A stretch of DNA of 64,000 bases from JBBATK01 sp046297095. Its GTDB lineage: Bacteria; Bacteroidota; Ignavibacteria; Kapaibacteriales; NICIL-2. Positions within the stretch are counted from its first letter, which is position 1. The number at the start of each line of letters is the position of its first letter. The notes under the pieces are model-generated. The model did not search any database. It was not told the origin of the DNA and saw nothing but the letters and a program-made list of their open reading frames with translations. A program made the position numbers and the translations under genes. The stretch is from contig JBKCNS010000005.1 in NCBI GenBank assembly GCA_046297095.1, positions 1-64,000 on the forward strand, read 5' to 3'. Below are positions 8,907 to 18,596 of this stretch, one piece after another.

Positions 8907-9943
8907 TGACATCAACGCACACCAATAGCAATGCCATGAATAGCAATCCTCTTCGTGAACTCTGCACTCCCGCCACCATAGCGCCGCCGCCGCGCGCTGA
9001 GGCTGCCGATCGCCGCTTTGCCGATCATATACGTTGCGCGCACAGTTATTCATTAGATCATTCTGTTGAACAGAAGCCGGCACTTGCCATACTGGGTGTG
9101 CCGCAGCACATGGGCGTAGAGAGAAACGGCGGACGCGCAGGAGCAGCCTTGGCTCCGAGCGCCATTCGCGAGCAGCTGAGCCGACTAACCTTGAGCAATG
9201 GCGGCCAGGAAATGCCGCAACGCGCTGTGATAGTGGATGCCGGCAACATCATCTGCGAAGGATTGTCGCTGGAACAAATTCATGCGCGGCAATTCGAAGT
9301 AGTGTCGTATCTGTTGAGTGTGGCCGATGCCGTAGTAGTGCTGGGCGGTGGGCACGATACCGCCTACCCTAATGGCAGAGCACTGGCATCGCAGCATGGT
9401 AGCATTGGTGTGGTAAATATTGATGCACACCTGGATGTGCGGCCGCTTTTGGAACGTGGCGATGCAATACTGGCTCATTCCGGTTCGCCCTTTAGGCTGC
9501 TGCTTGAGGATGACGATGTTCATATTCCTGCGGGACACTTCACTGAGTTCGGTATTCAGCCCTTCGTAGCCGCGGCACATCATATTCAGTATGTGCGCGA
9601 CGCGGGTCATCACGTGCACATGCTTGGCGATATTCAGAAGATTGGTCCTGCTGCGGCTTTTGAGCAAACGCTAAATGCTATGCCCGACGCTCAAGCATTG
9701 TATTGCTCCTTCGATCTGGACGCCATTGCGTCTGCGTTCGCACCGGGAGTGAGTGCTCCCGCAACGGATGGATTCACGGCAGGCGAGGCTCTGCACTTTA
9801 TGCGCATTGCCGGCGGGCATTCGCGATGCCGGCTGGTGGATATTGTGGAGGGGAATCCGCTCTTTGATGCGGACTCGCGTACCATGCGCCTGGCAGCACA
9901 GATGATTGCACACTTCGTGTGGCAAAAAGTGATGGCGTTGTAA
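8906..9943 (+). CDS. hutG: Arginase-family hydrolase, probable formimidoylglutamase
   Basis: Ureohydrolase-fold enzyme of 345 residues; the best match is HutG, which splits N-formimidoyl-glutamate to glutamate and formamide in histidine breakdown. Binuclear manganese ligands are visible as GGGHDTAY, NIDAHLDVR and SFDLDAI, and the HutG-like HSGSPFR and APGVSAPATDGF stretches favour it over arginase or agmatinase. The start at 8906 overlaps the upstream stop (TAATG); a second ATG at 8936 is possible and the N-terminal 45 residues are poorly conserved in character. No hutU, hutH or hutI lies in the window, so the exact substrate stays inferred. Confidence 0.82.
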   Translation: MTSTHTNSNAMNSNPLRELCTPATIAPPPRAEAADRRFADHIRCAHSYSLDHSVEQKPALAILGVPQHMGVERNGGRAGAALAPSAIREQLSRLTLSNGGQEMPQRAVIVDAGNIICEGLSLEQIHARQFEVVSYLLSVADAVVVLGGGHDTAYPNGRALASQHGSIGVVNIDAHLDVRPLLERGDAILAHSGSPFRLLLEDDDVHIPAGHFTEFGIQPFVAAAHHIQYVRDAGHHVHMLGDIQKIGPAAAFEQTLNAMPDAQALYCSFDLDAIASAFAPGVSAPATDGFTAGEALHFMRIAGGHSRCRLVDIVEGNPLFDADSRTMRLAAQMIAHFVWQKVMAL

Positions 9944-10009
9944 TAGCGATGGCAATTGCTATTGCTGTTGCGGGTGTGGTTTGTGCCAACGAGTTAAACC
10001 AATACAGGC

Positions 10010-10705
10010 CTATCGCGCCTGCCGCGCGCCAAAGATCACGGTACCGGGGCGTATCATCGTTGCACCTTCTTCTATTGCCACTTCAAAGTCGTCGCTCATT
10101 CCCATGGAAAGCTCGTTGAATGCCGGCAGATTGAACTGCTCGCGTATCTCAGTACACAGCTCGCGCAGTTTGCTGAACTCGGGCCGCACCTCTTCCACAT
10201 CGTCCTTTGGTGCCGGAATAGTCATCAGCCCGCGCAGCCGAATACCGTCCAGGGGAAGAATGCCCTCCACCAGCGAGTGCACTTCAGTAGGGTCAATGCC
10301 CGATTTAGAGTCTTCGCCCGAAGTATTTACTTGTATCAGGATGTCGATAGTGCGATGGTTCTTCAACGCCTGACGTGAAATCTCGTTCGCCAGAGATACG
10401 CTATCTACCGTGTGTATTACATCCACAAAGGGGGCGATGTATTTCACCTTGTTCGACTGCAGATGACCTATGAAATGCCACGAAACATCTGCCAGCCGCG
10501 GATCTGAATGTTTGTCTCTGAGCTCTTGAACGTAATTCTCTCCAAATACATGAAGCCCCGAGCGAGTAGCGTCCACGATGGTATCTATGCTCTGCAGTTT
10601 CGAAACGGCAACGAGCAGTACGCTTTCGGGGTTGCGCCAGGCGCGCCCGGCTGCCCGGGATATTCGGTTGCGGCACTCTTCAATTTTTGTTGTTATGGAG
10701 TCCAT
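10010..10705 (-). CDS. yggS: YggS/PROSC-family pyridoxal phosphate homeostasis protein
   Basis: Binds PLP and buffers its free level; no catalytic reaction is established for the family. The 231 residues form an alanine-racemase-like barrel: LLVAVSKLQS (PLP-binding Lys near 36), GENYVQE, WHFIGHLQSNKVK, LIQVNTSGEDSKSGI, and the C-terminal LSMGMSDDFEVAIEEGATMIRPGTVIFG, all typical. Length is normal. It converges on hutG with a 66-base gap lacking a clear terminator. Confidence 0.96.
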   Translation of the reverse strand: MDSITTKIEECRNRISRAAGRAWRNPESVLLVAVSKLQSIDTIVDATRSGLHVFGENYVQELRDKHSDPRLADVSWHFIGHLQSNKVKYIAPFVDVIHTVDSVSLANEISRQALKNHRTIDILIQVNTSGEDSKSGIDPTEVHSLVEGILPLDGIRLRGLMTIPAPKDDVEEVRPEFSKLRELCTEIREQFNLPAFNELSMGMSDDFEVAIEEGATMIRPGTVIFGARQAR

Positions 10706-10784
10706 GTGCCTGCAAGATCAGGATTTTGTGGCTAATGCCTGCGAGCCACCCCGAAGAATAGCCTGGTGAAATGATGACGTGATG

Positions 10785-10836
10785 ATGCCCGAAAGCTATG
10801 CCCGAAAGCTATGACCTAAACCTATGACCAAAGCAC
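10785..10836. repeat. Tandem repeat, period 13 nt, four units
   Basis: Two exact copies of ATGCCCGAAAGCT (10785-10797, 10798-10810) are followed by two diverged 13-nt copies beginning ATGACC. Non-coding, upstream of yggS. Confidence 0.9.
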
Positions 10837-11016
10837 AGAACTGGTTGCTTTCTGCCAAATCGATGTTTTAACATCGAACCAATGAGCAGGCGGGCAGTAA
10901 TCAATACGCTGTAAGACGGCAACACCTCGGCCTATATTCAGTTCGAGCGGCCTAAAACAGCCAAAAATGAATTTTTAAGCACTTTTAGCAGCAGTTCCGG
11001 AGATATTCATGGTGCC

Positions 11017-11042
11017 AAAATCGGGGCCGGCGATTTTTTTTT
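11017..11042 (+). terminator. Orphan terminator-like hairpin
   Basis: AAAATCG (11017-11023) pairs with CGATTTT (11031-11037) around a seven-base G/C-rich loop, and the T-tract runs on to 11042 (nine T). It has the form of a plus-strand intrinsic terminator, but the nearest plus-strand gene upstream ends at 9943 with a minus-strand gene between. It may end an unrecognised small RNA or act in the leader of the T9SS gene. Confidence 0.5.
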
Positions 11043-11529
11043 GGAGGCGCCCTTTGGCATGTTATAGTTTAACAAACTCTGTGTATGTTTGCCGCAACCA
11101 TTAAACCTAATCCGCTTTGGATTCGGGCGCTCGTTCCTGCAGATGGAACTCGTTGGCGATGGACGTATGTGAATCAAGAATCAGGATTTGCGGTTAATGC
11201 AATAACAGGCGTTTTTGGAGAATTCAGGGGCAGAGGGGAATCATCATTGACAAGTTCGAAATCATAGATGCAGTGTAGTAGGGTGAATCGTAGAATTGAT
11301 TCCGAAATGAACGCGATGGTTTTGCTTTTAACCATGTAAACATTCGTTGTTCGTTTCAAGCTGTGTCGGCATTCCGCACCTTGAGAAACCGTTGGTATAT
11401 GAGTTGGTGCATGAGTCGGTACATAAAGAGCTGTGCGGAATGAGACAATAGGGATGATGTAGGCGGCATAAACTGTAGCCATATACAAACCGCGAAGAGA
11501 ACAACGAAAACAGCAAGAAGAAAAGGCGA

Positions 11530-11559
11530 GAAAAGACAAGAAAAGACAAGAAAAGAAAA
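11530..11559. repeat. Tandem repeat, period 10 nt, three units
   Basis: GAAAAGACAA occurs twice exactly and a third time with one change, inside a purine-rich tract about 125 bases before the start of the large T9SS gene. Confidence 0.85.
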
Positions 11560-11683
11560 TCGAAATGTCAGAGATAGTGAGATTTCAATCGAACGAAGAG
11601 AAGTACGGTAAAGCTGAGAAGTAAAGAAGAGAAATTGTAAAGAATTAGAAAGAATAGTCTTTTCACATTATACAGGGTTTAGC

Positions 11684-14600
11684 ATGAAACACTTTTACCG
11701 CGGTTGGTTGGTTGCACTCGCGTTCCTCATGGGCTTTGCTCAGATGGATCTCGTAGCGCAGCAGACCTTCATTATCGGAGATCAGAACTCCGCAACGACC
11801 AATACGTTGACCGGTTATCCTACGCCGTATGGCCGTTTCTATGGTGGAATGAGAACATATTATCTCGTTCGCGCTACTGAACTTCAGGCAGCCGGTTTTA
11901 CCGGAGCAGGAGATATCACGGAAATCGGCTTCTATGTAACGGCTCTTAATGGTGCCGATGCATCTCCGAACTTCCGAATTTCTATGTTGAATACCACCAT
12001 AACAAACCTCACAGCAGGTGCCGTTGCGGGTATGACAACAGTGTTTGGCCCTCAAACATACTCCCCGACGGTAGGTACAAATGCACATGCATTGTCCTCG
12101 CCGTTTCGCTGGGATGGAACCTCGAATCTTTTGATCGAGATTTGTCACCATAACCAATCAGGTTGCGCGTATACATATAACGCTTCGTGCCGTTTAACTC
12201 CCGCTACCGGATTCACTTCGTCTTCATATTCCTTGAACGACTGTGCTTCCGCTTGTGATGCCACAAACTTTGCAGGATGGTCGTTGTTGTCTTCACGCCC
12301 GGTGTTGTACCTGAAAGCTAATCTTGGCGGCATCGTAAGTTCGTTCCCAAGCGACGCACCTGCATCGAATTACATTCTGACCACCAACCTTTACGACGGA
12401 GTGACTTTCCCCCGCCCATCGCTAACCATGCGTATCCCCAGCGGCGCGACAGCACAAATCACCTATAGAATCGTTGGTCCGTTACCCTCCACGAATGTTG
12501 TGTATCAAGCGACCACCACCGACCCCAACGTTACAACTATCCCTGTAACATCTACATCAAACAATCCGTTTACCTTTACATTCTCTAATGCCACAGGAGC
12601 CTTGGCCGGTACCGGTGCCAACGCAGGTGCTCTGGATGCTCGTACAGCTGTGGGTGGATCATACCGATTGGAAGCAACCTTTGCCATTCCGGCATTTGGT
12701 ATTAATGCTACCTACAACAAGGGTTTTGTGATTGCATACCAAAACGACCTTGCCATGGTGAACATCGTTGTTCCCAGAGCTACTCCGTACAAATACCTTC
12801 GTGGTGTTGATATTCCCGTAGCGGTCACTATGCAGAACGTTGGTTTAAATAGCGTAACCTCCATGCAGGCGACTGCAGAGATTACCGATATCTCTACCAA
12901 CACGGTTGTTTATCGCGATACTATTAACTACAATAACACACCCGGTATGGCTACCGGAGCAACGTACTTTGCCCAGTTTAGAAATTTCAATTCACTGAAC
13001 GCCGGCACCTACTGCCTGAAATTCAATTCGACGCTCTTCAACGGAAACGATGAGAACGTAAACAACAATGCATTGCCATCCGGCAACGCATGCTGGAATT
13101 TCGACGTACAGTATGCTACAGAGCTTTCAGCGGATGCAATTATTAATCCGCCTGCAAACGGTCAAGTATATGTGAACAAGCCGTTTAACGTACTGGCGCG
13201 CTTTAAAAACAACGGTGCAATCGACCAATCAGATATCCCCACACGTATGACCGTGGAGAAGTTCGTTGGCGGTTCGTGGAATTTGGTGTACTCGGTTGAT
13301 AAGACTATTCCGGATTTGGCCTTTACAAATCCGAATACAACAACCTTGTTGTACGATCCCTGGACACCCACTTCAACAGGCCGTTACCGCGTATGTGTAA
13401 CAATCAGTGCTCCTGATGATCCGGTAACATCAAACAATCAACTCTGCAATGAGTTCGATGTAGTGGATGCTCTCTCGGGCACATACACCATTGGTACGCT
13501 CAATAGCGGCGGTTCACGCAACTTCACCACCATTCAAAATGCTGTAGATGCATTGTACATCCGTGGTGTTAGTGGTGCTGTAACATTCGAACTCACCGAC
13601 AACAGTTATACCGTAGGAAGCTTGACGGCAGTTCCGGCTGCTCCGGCTCTGGACCTCAGCTCGAAGATTCTTGGCGTTAACTCTATCAACACCGTTACGT
13701 TCAAGCCCTCGTTGCTTCAATCGCTCTCGCGCGGTTCGGTATCCATTCGTTTGCAATCGAACCTTGGTATCGGTGTATACTTTGGTCAGAATGTTAGCCC
13801 GGCTAACCCCAACGCTATTCAAAATCAATTCAAGTCATCGAACTTGTATTCAAACTCGGCAGGACACCTGATTTTTGATGGTGGTTCACAGAAGTCGTTC
13901 CGATTCCAGTTGGATGTTGGTACTGCTTCGCCTACGGCACTCCCTCAGCGCGCTGTATTCATGCTTGGCCGTGGTTCTTCAAACGTAGCTGTTCGTAACA
14001 GCTTGATCGAGAACTTCCCGCAGTCTACCGCCAGCTATGCGTCAGCATTGCCCGTTGTGCGTTACTTGGCTCCGAACTTCACCTTCGAGAACGATCTTCG
14101 TTCCTTGTCTGCAGGTCCGGAAAGCTATTCCGCCGGTATCGTTAGCCGCAGCGTTGTTCCGAACATTAACGGAAACAACTCACTTGGCCTCGATACTCTG
14201 AGCAACGACAACAACCAATTTGTTAACAACGACATCAGCGGTTTCGGATACGGTATTGTTTCATTGGGTGTTGGTCCGTTGTTCTACAACGACATCGCAC
14301 CGAACGGAAATCCCCGCTTCCAGCGCTACTACAACAAGAACACCGTAATCAAGGGTAATGTGATCAGCAGTGTTCGCCGCGCAGGTATCTACACCGGTTA
14401 CGGCGAAAACGAGCAAATCACCGACAACCGCATTATCAATGTTGGTATTGGCTCTACAGGAGTTGGTGGCCAAGCTGCGGGTATTATGGTTGGTGGCGAA
14501 GCACGTCCGGGACAGATCTGCTACAACAGCATCAAGCCGGTGATCTCTCGTAACGAGATTTCGAACATCGCTTCCGACGTTGCTGCTCAAGGTATCTACA

Positions 14601-17230
14601 TCGAGCAGACCATGAACTCCTTCGTTAACCCCGCGGGCGGTAGCATCTCCTTCCCCAACGTTAACGAAGCTGCATACATCAGCGGTAATATGATCTATGC
14701 AATCACTCGTACAACACAGAATGCAGTTGCAGCCGGTATTCACTTGCTCACCATGCGTTCCGCTACCGCTACCGGTCTTACCAAGCTTATCACTCCTCAA
14801 GTTGCTTCGTATAACACACGTGGCGACTCGATCGTAAACAATACCGTAATGATCACCGGCGACGCAGTAAGCAATGGCTTGAGCGTTGTAGGTATCGGTG
14901 TTCAACACGCTGTTAACGCAGTAATGCTGAACAACGCTGTTGCGGTTAGCGGTGCAAGCAGTAGTGTAAATACAGCTGCAGGCAACGTGTTTGCTGCATT
15001 ATTCTATCAAGGCATTTCTCCGAAATCGTCGGCAGGCGTAGCAGGTCTTCTTCCTGCCGTGAGCGGTGGTCTTAGCTCGAACCGTAACGCATTCTTCGCT
15101 CCTTCTGCTGCGATAGTTCGTTACATCGAAACAGATAATGCAAACGCAATACTTACACTAGGTACTCAATCGGACTACGTGACACTAGGTCAGTGGAAGG
15201 GCTGGACAGCTCAGGACATCAACAGCGTTGTTGGAAACTTTGTAAGCGATCACAGCGCAAGCAATACCACACCTTCACGTATGCGTATCAACACGAACCC
15301 GATTCCCATCGGTTCGGTGTTGGATCGTCGCGGTGAGCGCCTTGGTGCAAATACCTACGATCTTGATGGTGATCCTCGCGGTCTGAACGGTGCTCGCTAC
15401 ACCATCGGTGCAGATGAGTTTATCGGTCGTCTTTACGTAAATGATGTTGAAGCTATCGAGATCATCAATCCGGTTGCATACCGTGCAGGTGCCGGCAACT
15501 TTGCCGATGCTGAGTACGTTATGACAAAGGCTCCGGTAAACGTTACAGCTCGTATGCGTAACAACGGATCCGGTAGCCAGGCAGGTATCACAATCCAGGC
15601 TGAGATCCGCGATCAAAACAACGCAGTTGTTGCAACCAACAGCAAGGTTGTTACTATCGCTTCCGGCGAGAGCATCGACATCAACTTCGACTTCAACTTC
15701 ATGCCGATGACCTACGGCGATATGGGCCAAACAGCTCCGGCTCCGTTTGCGGCTATGTCCAGAAACGTAACACCGGTATACACCATCAATGTGTTCACGC
15801 CTATCGACGAGAATACTGCAAACAACGCTACGAACAAGCCGGTGCGTTTCTACTTGATGCGCTCACCCATTCGCATGGTAAACAGTGTTGTAAATGTTAC
15901 ATCCGATCCCAACTCTACATCCACACCGTGGAACGAGATTGTTGGTCGTTTGAACTCGGACTCGCTGTTCCGTGCTCTCAGCTACCTTGGCTTGAACAGC
16001 ACATCATACGACGTATTCGATCGTAACGGATGGGAACCCCGCGCAGTGAACTACGCTTCATATCGTTCGCTCTTCTGGGCTGAAGATACCGCTCGCTTAA
16101 CACGCTTGCAGCGTACCGACCTCCGTATGTTCCTTGCAAACGGTGTTGCTTCAGACAAGAAGAACCTTGTTGTTGCTTCACAGGAAATTCTTGGCAAGCA
16201 CATTGGCTTGGATGCTACCAACGACGAGCAGTTTGTTCGCTACGTATTGCGCGCCACCAATGCTACAACCGGTGCTCTGAAGGGCTCTGCTCCTACAGAC
16301 CGTACACCTCGCGCTGCAGGTTACGATAACCAGCAAGTTCTTGGTGTAACACTTGCACAGGGTATCCGTGAGATTGTTGCAAAGACATCAAACACGAACG
16401 ACCCCATGAACCCAATGCCGAGTTTGATGCGTATCTACTCGGATAACCAAACAAATGGTCTTGCTCGCACAGCATACTCGTATGTAACACGCGATGCAGG
16501 AGTGACCGACAGCATGATGGGTATTGCCACCAACGCTTTGAACTACAATGTTGTATTCTTCGGTGTTGATTGGCGCCACATGCCGCGCACAACAGTAAAC
16601 CAAGGTAGCGAGCGTATCATGCGTGCTATCATCGAGTTTATCGAGCGTTCACAAGGTACCGTGGTACCGGTTGAACTTGTAGCTTTCAATGCTCAGCGCA
16701 GCGGTAACAATGTTAACATCGCATGGGAAACAGCCAGCGAGAAGAACTCCTCGTACTTCGACGTAGAGCGTGCTGCAGTAACAATGGCAGGTACAAGCGC
16801 GTACACAGCTGTACGTACAGTTCCGGCACAAGGTACCAGCACAGTATCAAAGGACTACAACGTTGTTGATGCAAACGTGAGCACAGCTTCAGCTTGGTCG
16901 TACCGCCTGAAAATGGTAGACCTGGATGGAACCAGCCGCTACTCACAAGAGGTACTTGTTTCTGCAGAAGCCGGTACATCTTCATTGACCGTTTCTCCGA
17001 ACCCGGCTTCCACAACAGCAAGCATTACAGTAGAACTTGCCGGCAGCGGCATGACCGAAGTAACGCTTGTCGACATGAACGGCCGTACGGTAGCAACAAT
17101 CGCTCAAGCAGACCTTAGCGGTGCACAGCAATTCAAGCTGAACACCGATGGTATCGCCAGCGGTTCCTACACCGTAGTTGTTAAGCAAAACGGTTCGATC
17201 ACATCACAAGCTCTTCAGATTGTGAAGTAA
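11684..17230 (+). CDS. Giant T9SS-secreted surface protein with parallel beta-helix region (1848 aa)
   Basis: Starts with a signal peptide (MKHFYRGWLVALAFLMGF..., cleavage near AQQ). After an N-terminal beta-rich domain (about 28-215) come CARDB-like segments with NVGLNSVTSMQAT and RFKNNGAIDQSD (about 380-600). A right-handed beta-helix-like region (about 605-1100) follows, beginning YTIGTLNSGGSRNFTTIQ and full of SxNxF/VxxN turns. A second CARDB-like unit lies near 1260, then a globular segment (about 1370-1640). The C-terminal part PVELVAFNAQRSGNNVNIAWETASE precedes a type A sorting domain, VSPNPAS (about 1767) to the end. Its codon choice (GGT, CGT, AAC, GTT, TAC) is unusually uniform after about 13.9 kb, suggesting very high expression. 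It may be a major surface-layer or adhesion protein; the role is inference. Own terminator follows. Confidence 0.88.
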   Translation: MKHFYRGWLVALAFLMGFAQMDLVAQQTFIIGDQNSATTNTLTGYPTPYGRFYGGMRTYYLVRATELQAAGFTGAGDITEIGFYVTALNGADASPNFRISMLNTTITNLTAGAVAGMTTVFGPQTYSPTVGTNAHALSSPFRWDGTSNLLIEICHHNQSGCAYTYNASCRLTPATGFTSSSYSLNDCASACDATNFAGWSLLSSRPVLYLKANLGGIVSSFPSDAPASNYILTTNLYDGVTFPRPSLTMRIPSGATAQITYRIVGPLPSTNVVYQATTTDPNVTTIPVTSTSNNPFTFTFSNATGALAGTGANAGALDARTAVGGSYRLEATFAIPAFGINATYNKGFVIAYQNDLAMVNIVVPRATPYKYLRGVDIPVAVTMQNVGLNSVTSMQATAEITDISTNTVVYRDTINYNNTPGMATGATYFAQFRNFNSLNAGTYCLKFNSTLFNGNDENVNNNALPSGNACWNFDVQYATELSADAIINPPANGQVYVNKPFNVLARFKNNGAIDQSDIPTRMTVEKFVGGSWNLVYSVDKTIPDLAFTNPNTTTLLYDPWTPTSTGRYRVCVTISAPDDPVTSNNQLCNEFDVVDALSGTYTIGTLNSGGSRNFTTIQNAVDALYIRGVSGAVTFELTDNSYTVGSLTAVPAAPALDLSSKILGVNSINTVTFKPSLLQSLSRGSVSIRLQSNLGIGVYFGQNVSPANPNAIQNQFKSSNLYSNSAGHLIFDGGSQKSFRFQLDVGTASPTALPQRAVFMLGRGSSNVAVRNSLIENFPQSTASYASALPVVRYLAPNFTFENDLRSLSAGPESYSAGIVSRSVVPNINGNNSLGLDTLSNDNNQFVNNDISGFGYGIVSLGVGPLFYNDIAPNGNPRFQRYYNKNTVIKGNVISSVRRAGIYTGYGENEQITDNRIINVGIGSTGVGGQAAGIMVGGEARPGQICYNSIKPVISRNEISNIASDVAAQGIYIEQTMNSFVNPAGGSISFPNVNEAAYISGNMIYAITRTTQNAVAAGIHLLTMRSATATGLTKLITPQVASYNTRGDSIVNNTVMITGDAVSNGLSVVGIGVQHAVNAVMLNNAVAVSGASSSVNTAAGNVFAALFYQGISPKSSAGVAGLLPAVSGGLSSNRNAFFAPSAAIVRYIETDNANAILTLGTQSDYVTLGQWKGWTAQDINSVVGNFVSDHSASNTTPSRMRINTNPIPIGSVLDRRGERLGANTYDLDGDPRGLNGARYTIGADEFIGRLYVNDVEAIEIINPVAYRAGAGNFADAEYVMTKAPVNVTARMRNNGSGSQAGITIQAEIRDQNNAVVATNSKVVTIASGESIDINFDFNFMPMTYGDMGQTAPAPFAAMSRNVTPVYTINVFTPIDENTANNATNKPVRFYLMRSPIRMVNSVVNVTSDPNSTSTPWNEIVGRLNSDSLFRALSYLGLNSTSYDVFDRNGWEPRAVNYASYRSLFWAEDTARLTRLQRTDLRMFLANGVASDKKNLVVASQEILGKHIGLDATNDEQFVRYVLRATNATTGALKGSAPTDRTPRAAGYDNQQVLGVTLAQGIREIVAKTSNTNDPMNPMPSLMRIYSDNQTNGLARTAYSYVTRDAGVTDSMMGIATNALNYNVVFFGVDWRHMPRTTVNQGSERIMRAIIEFIERSQGTVVPVELVAFNAQRSGNNVNIAWETASEKNSSYFDVERAAVTMAGTSAYTAVRTVPAQGTSTVSKDYNVVDANVSTASAWSYRLKMVDLDGTSRYSQEVLVSAEAGTSSLTVSPNPASTTASITVELAGSGMTEVTLVDMNGRTVATIAQADLSGAQQFKLNTDGIASGSYTVVVKQNGSITSQALQIVK

Positions 17231-17254
17231 CAAGTAACGACGGCACTCAAAACG

Positions 17255-17293
17255 AAACGGCTTCCTTCAAAAAAAGGAAGCCGTTTTTTTTTT
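17255..17293 (+). terminator. Rho-independent terminator after the giant T9SS gene
   Basis: AAACGGCTTCCTT (17255-17267) pairs with its exact complement at 17274-17286 around a six-base loop; ten T follow (17284-17293) and then eight G (17294-17301). It lies 25 bases past the stop codon. The A-rich 5' arm could also let it act weakly on the minus strand. Confidence 0.95.
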
Positions 17294-17419
17294 GGGGGGG
17301 GTACAATCAAACAACTGGGGCGCTACACAAATACAAACAAGCATCGAAGCCGCATTCTTCCGAACGCTGCGCTCATCCACAGACGCGTACTTCGTCTTTG
17401 AACCGCCCACTATACTATG

Positions 17420-18496
17420 TCACGAATCCACGTGAATCAATTCCCGGCAGGCGTTGAGCATATAGTTAATGTCTTCCTCTGCATAATATCCCATATGGCC
17501 TATGCGGAAAACACTTTGCGCCAGAGCATCCTGGCCTCGGGCCACGGTTATGCCATACTCTAGGGAAAGTTTGTCAACGATGTCCATGCATTGGCGCGGA
17601 AGTAGTACAGCGCTGAGTCCGTGAGCAGGACTCTTGGCAAACATGCTGTATCCCATGTTTTGCAGTGAGGTTCTGATATGCTCGGAACGCTCTTGGTGCC
17701 GTTGCCATACACTCTGTATGCCCTCTTCAAGCAACAGATTCAGAGCGGACTCCAGCGCCACCACCTGTAGCATTGCGGGTGTCCAGGGTGTGCGGTTGCG
17801 CTCGTAGGCCGTGCGTGCAAGGAGTAAATCAAAATAGAGAGAGCCGACGGCCGGCAATCGCATTCGTTGCTGCCATGCGCGCTCGCTTAGTGCCACCATT
17901 GCCAGTCCGGCAGGGCTCATCAATCCCTTTTGCGAAGAGCTCACCACTATATCCACGCCCCACTCATCCATGCGCAGCTCGTGCACCGCCATCGAGGAAA
18001 TGGCATCCACACAAATCAATGCATCTGAGTGTTTGCGGATACAGGCCGCAATAGCCTGCAAGTCCGACACGACCCCGGTAGAGGTCTCGCTATGCACTAA
18101 CCACACGGCAGTGCAGTCCGCATGCTCGCGTAGGCATTGCTCGACATACTCCGGCTCTATAGCTTCGCCCCACGGTACACGGATGTTCACGCAGGTGAAA
18201 CCTAGAGCCTGTGCCATGTCAACCCAGCGCTGAGCAAAGCGCCCATTGTTGAGCACCAGAACTTTCTCCTTTGCCTGTAATGTGTTAAGCATGACTGCTT
18301 CCACACCACCCGTTCCCGAACAGCTGAGCACCAGCACCGGCATAGTGGTTTGGAACACTTCTTTTAAACCCTCATGCACCGATGCAAACACTGCATCGGC
18401 CTCCGGACCGCGATGATAGGGCGGCTCCTGCGTAAGGCGCCGAAGCACGGCCTTCGGCAGCGGAGTGGGACCGGGTGTAAACAGGCGCTGGGTCAT
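17420..18496 (-). CDS. Class V aminotransferase (alanine/serine-glyoxylate type)
   Basis: PLP enzyme of 358 residues. It begins MTQRLFTPGPTPLP, the usual opening of the serine-pyruvate/alanine-glyoxylate group, and has SCSGTGGVEAVMLN (phosphate-binding), HSETSTGVVSD, CVDAISSMAVHELRMDEWGVDIVVSSSQKGL with the Schiff-base lysine in SSQKG, and a C-terminal FRIGHMGY. Specific amino donor and keto acid cannot be fixed; phosphoserine aminotransferase is less likely. The ATG at 18496 is chosen over an in-frame ATG at 18517 because the family starts there. It is divergent from the M16 protease gene, with about 100 bases between the starts. Confidence 0.93.
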   Translation of the reverse strand: MTQRLFTPGPTPLPKAVLRRLTQEPPYHRGPEADAVFASVHEGLKEVFQTTMPVLVLSCSGTGGVEAVMLNTLQAKEKVLVLNNGRFAQRWVDMAQALGFTCVNIRVPWGEAIEPEYVEQCLREHADCTAVWLVHSETSTGVVSDLQAIAACIRKHSDALICVDAISSMAVHELRMDEWGVDIVVSSSQKGLMSPAGLAMVALSERAWQQRMRLPAVGSLYFDLLLARTAYERNRTPWTPAMLQVVALESALNLLLEEGIQSVWQRHQERSEHIRTSLQNMGYSMFAKSPAHGLSAVLLPRQCMDIVDKLSLEYGITVARGQDALAQSVFRIGHMGYYAEEDINYMLNACRELIHVDS

Positions 18497-18596
18497 GAAG
18501 AGCTTTGACAAAATCAACGACGTACTTGGTGCGAAGATAACACGTCATTTGTCCGCATATTGCAGGCCGTTATCGTTCACCTACGAGGCTTGTTGT

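Larger units (their letters stand above)
10706..11683. other. Long intergenic region, 978 bp
   Basis: Lies between yggS (leftward) and the 1848-residue T9SS gene (rightward). It contains a 13-nt tandem repeat (10785-10836), a terminator-like hairpin pointing right (11017-11042) with no plus-strand gene ahead of it, a small palindrome AGTTT-AAC-AAACT (11065-11077), and a purine-rich tract with 10-nt repeats (11530-11559). A 60-codon frame at 11085-11267 has no recognisable features. Either a small RNA ends at the hairpin, or this is a long leader for the giant gene. Confidence 0.6.

Noticed and set aside
11085..11267. 60-codon ORF in the long intergenic region
   Set aside because: No ribosome-binding site, no recognisable feature, and its composition is like the surrounding non-coding DNA.
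17284..17301. T10-G8 homopolymer pair as a special signal
   Set aside because: The T run belongs to the terminator; the G run may be real or a sequencing/assembly artefact and nothing else depends on it.
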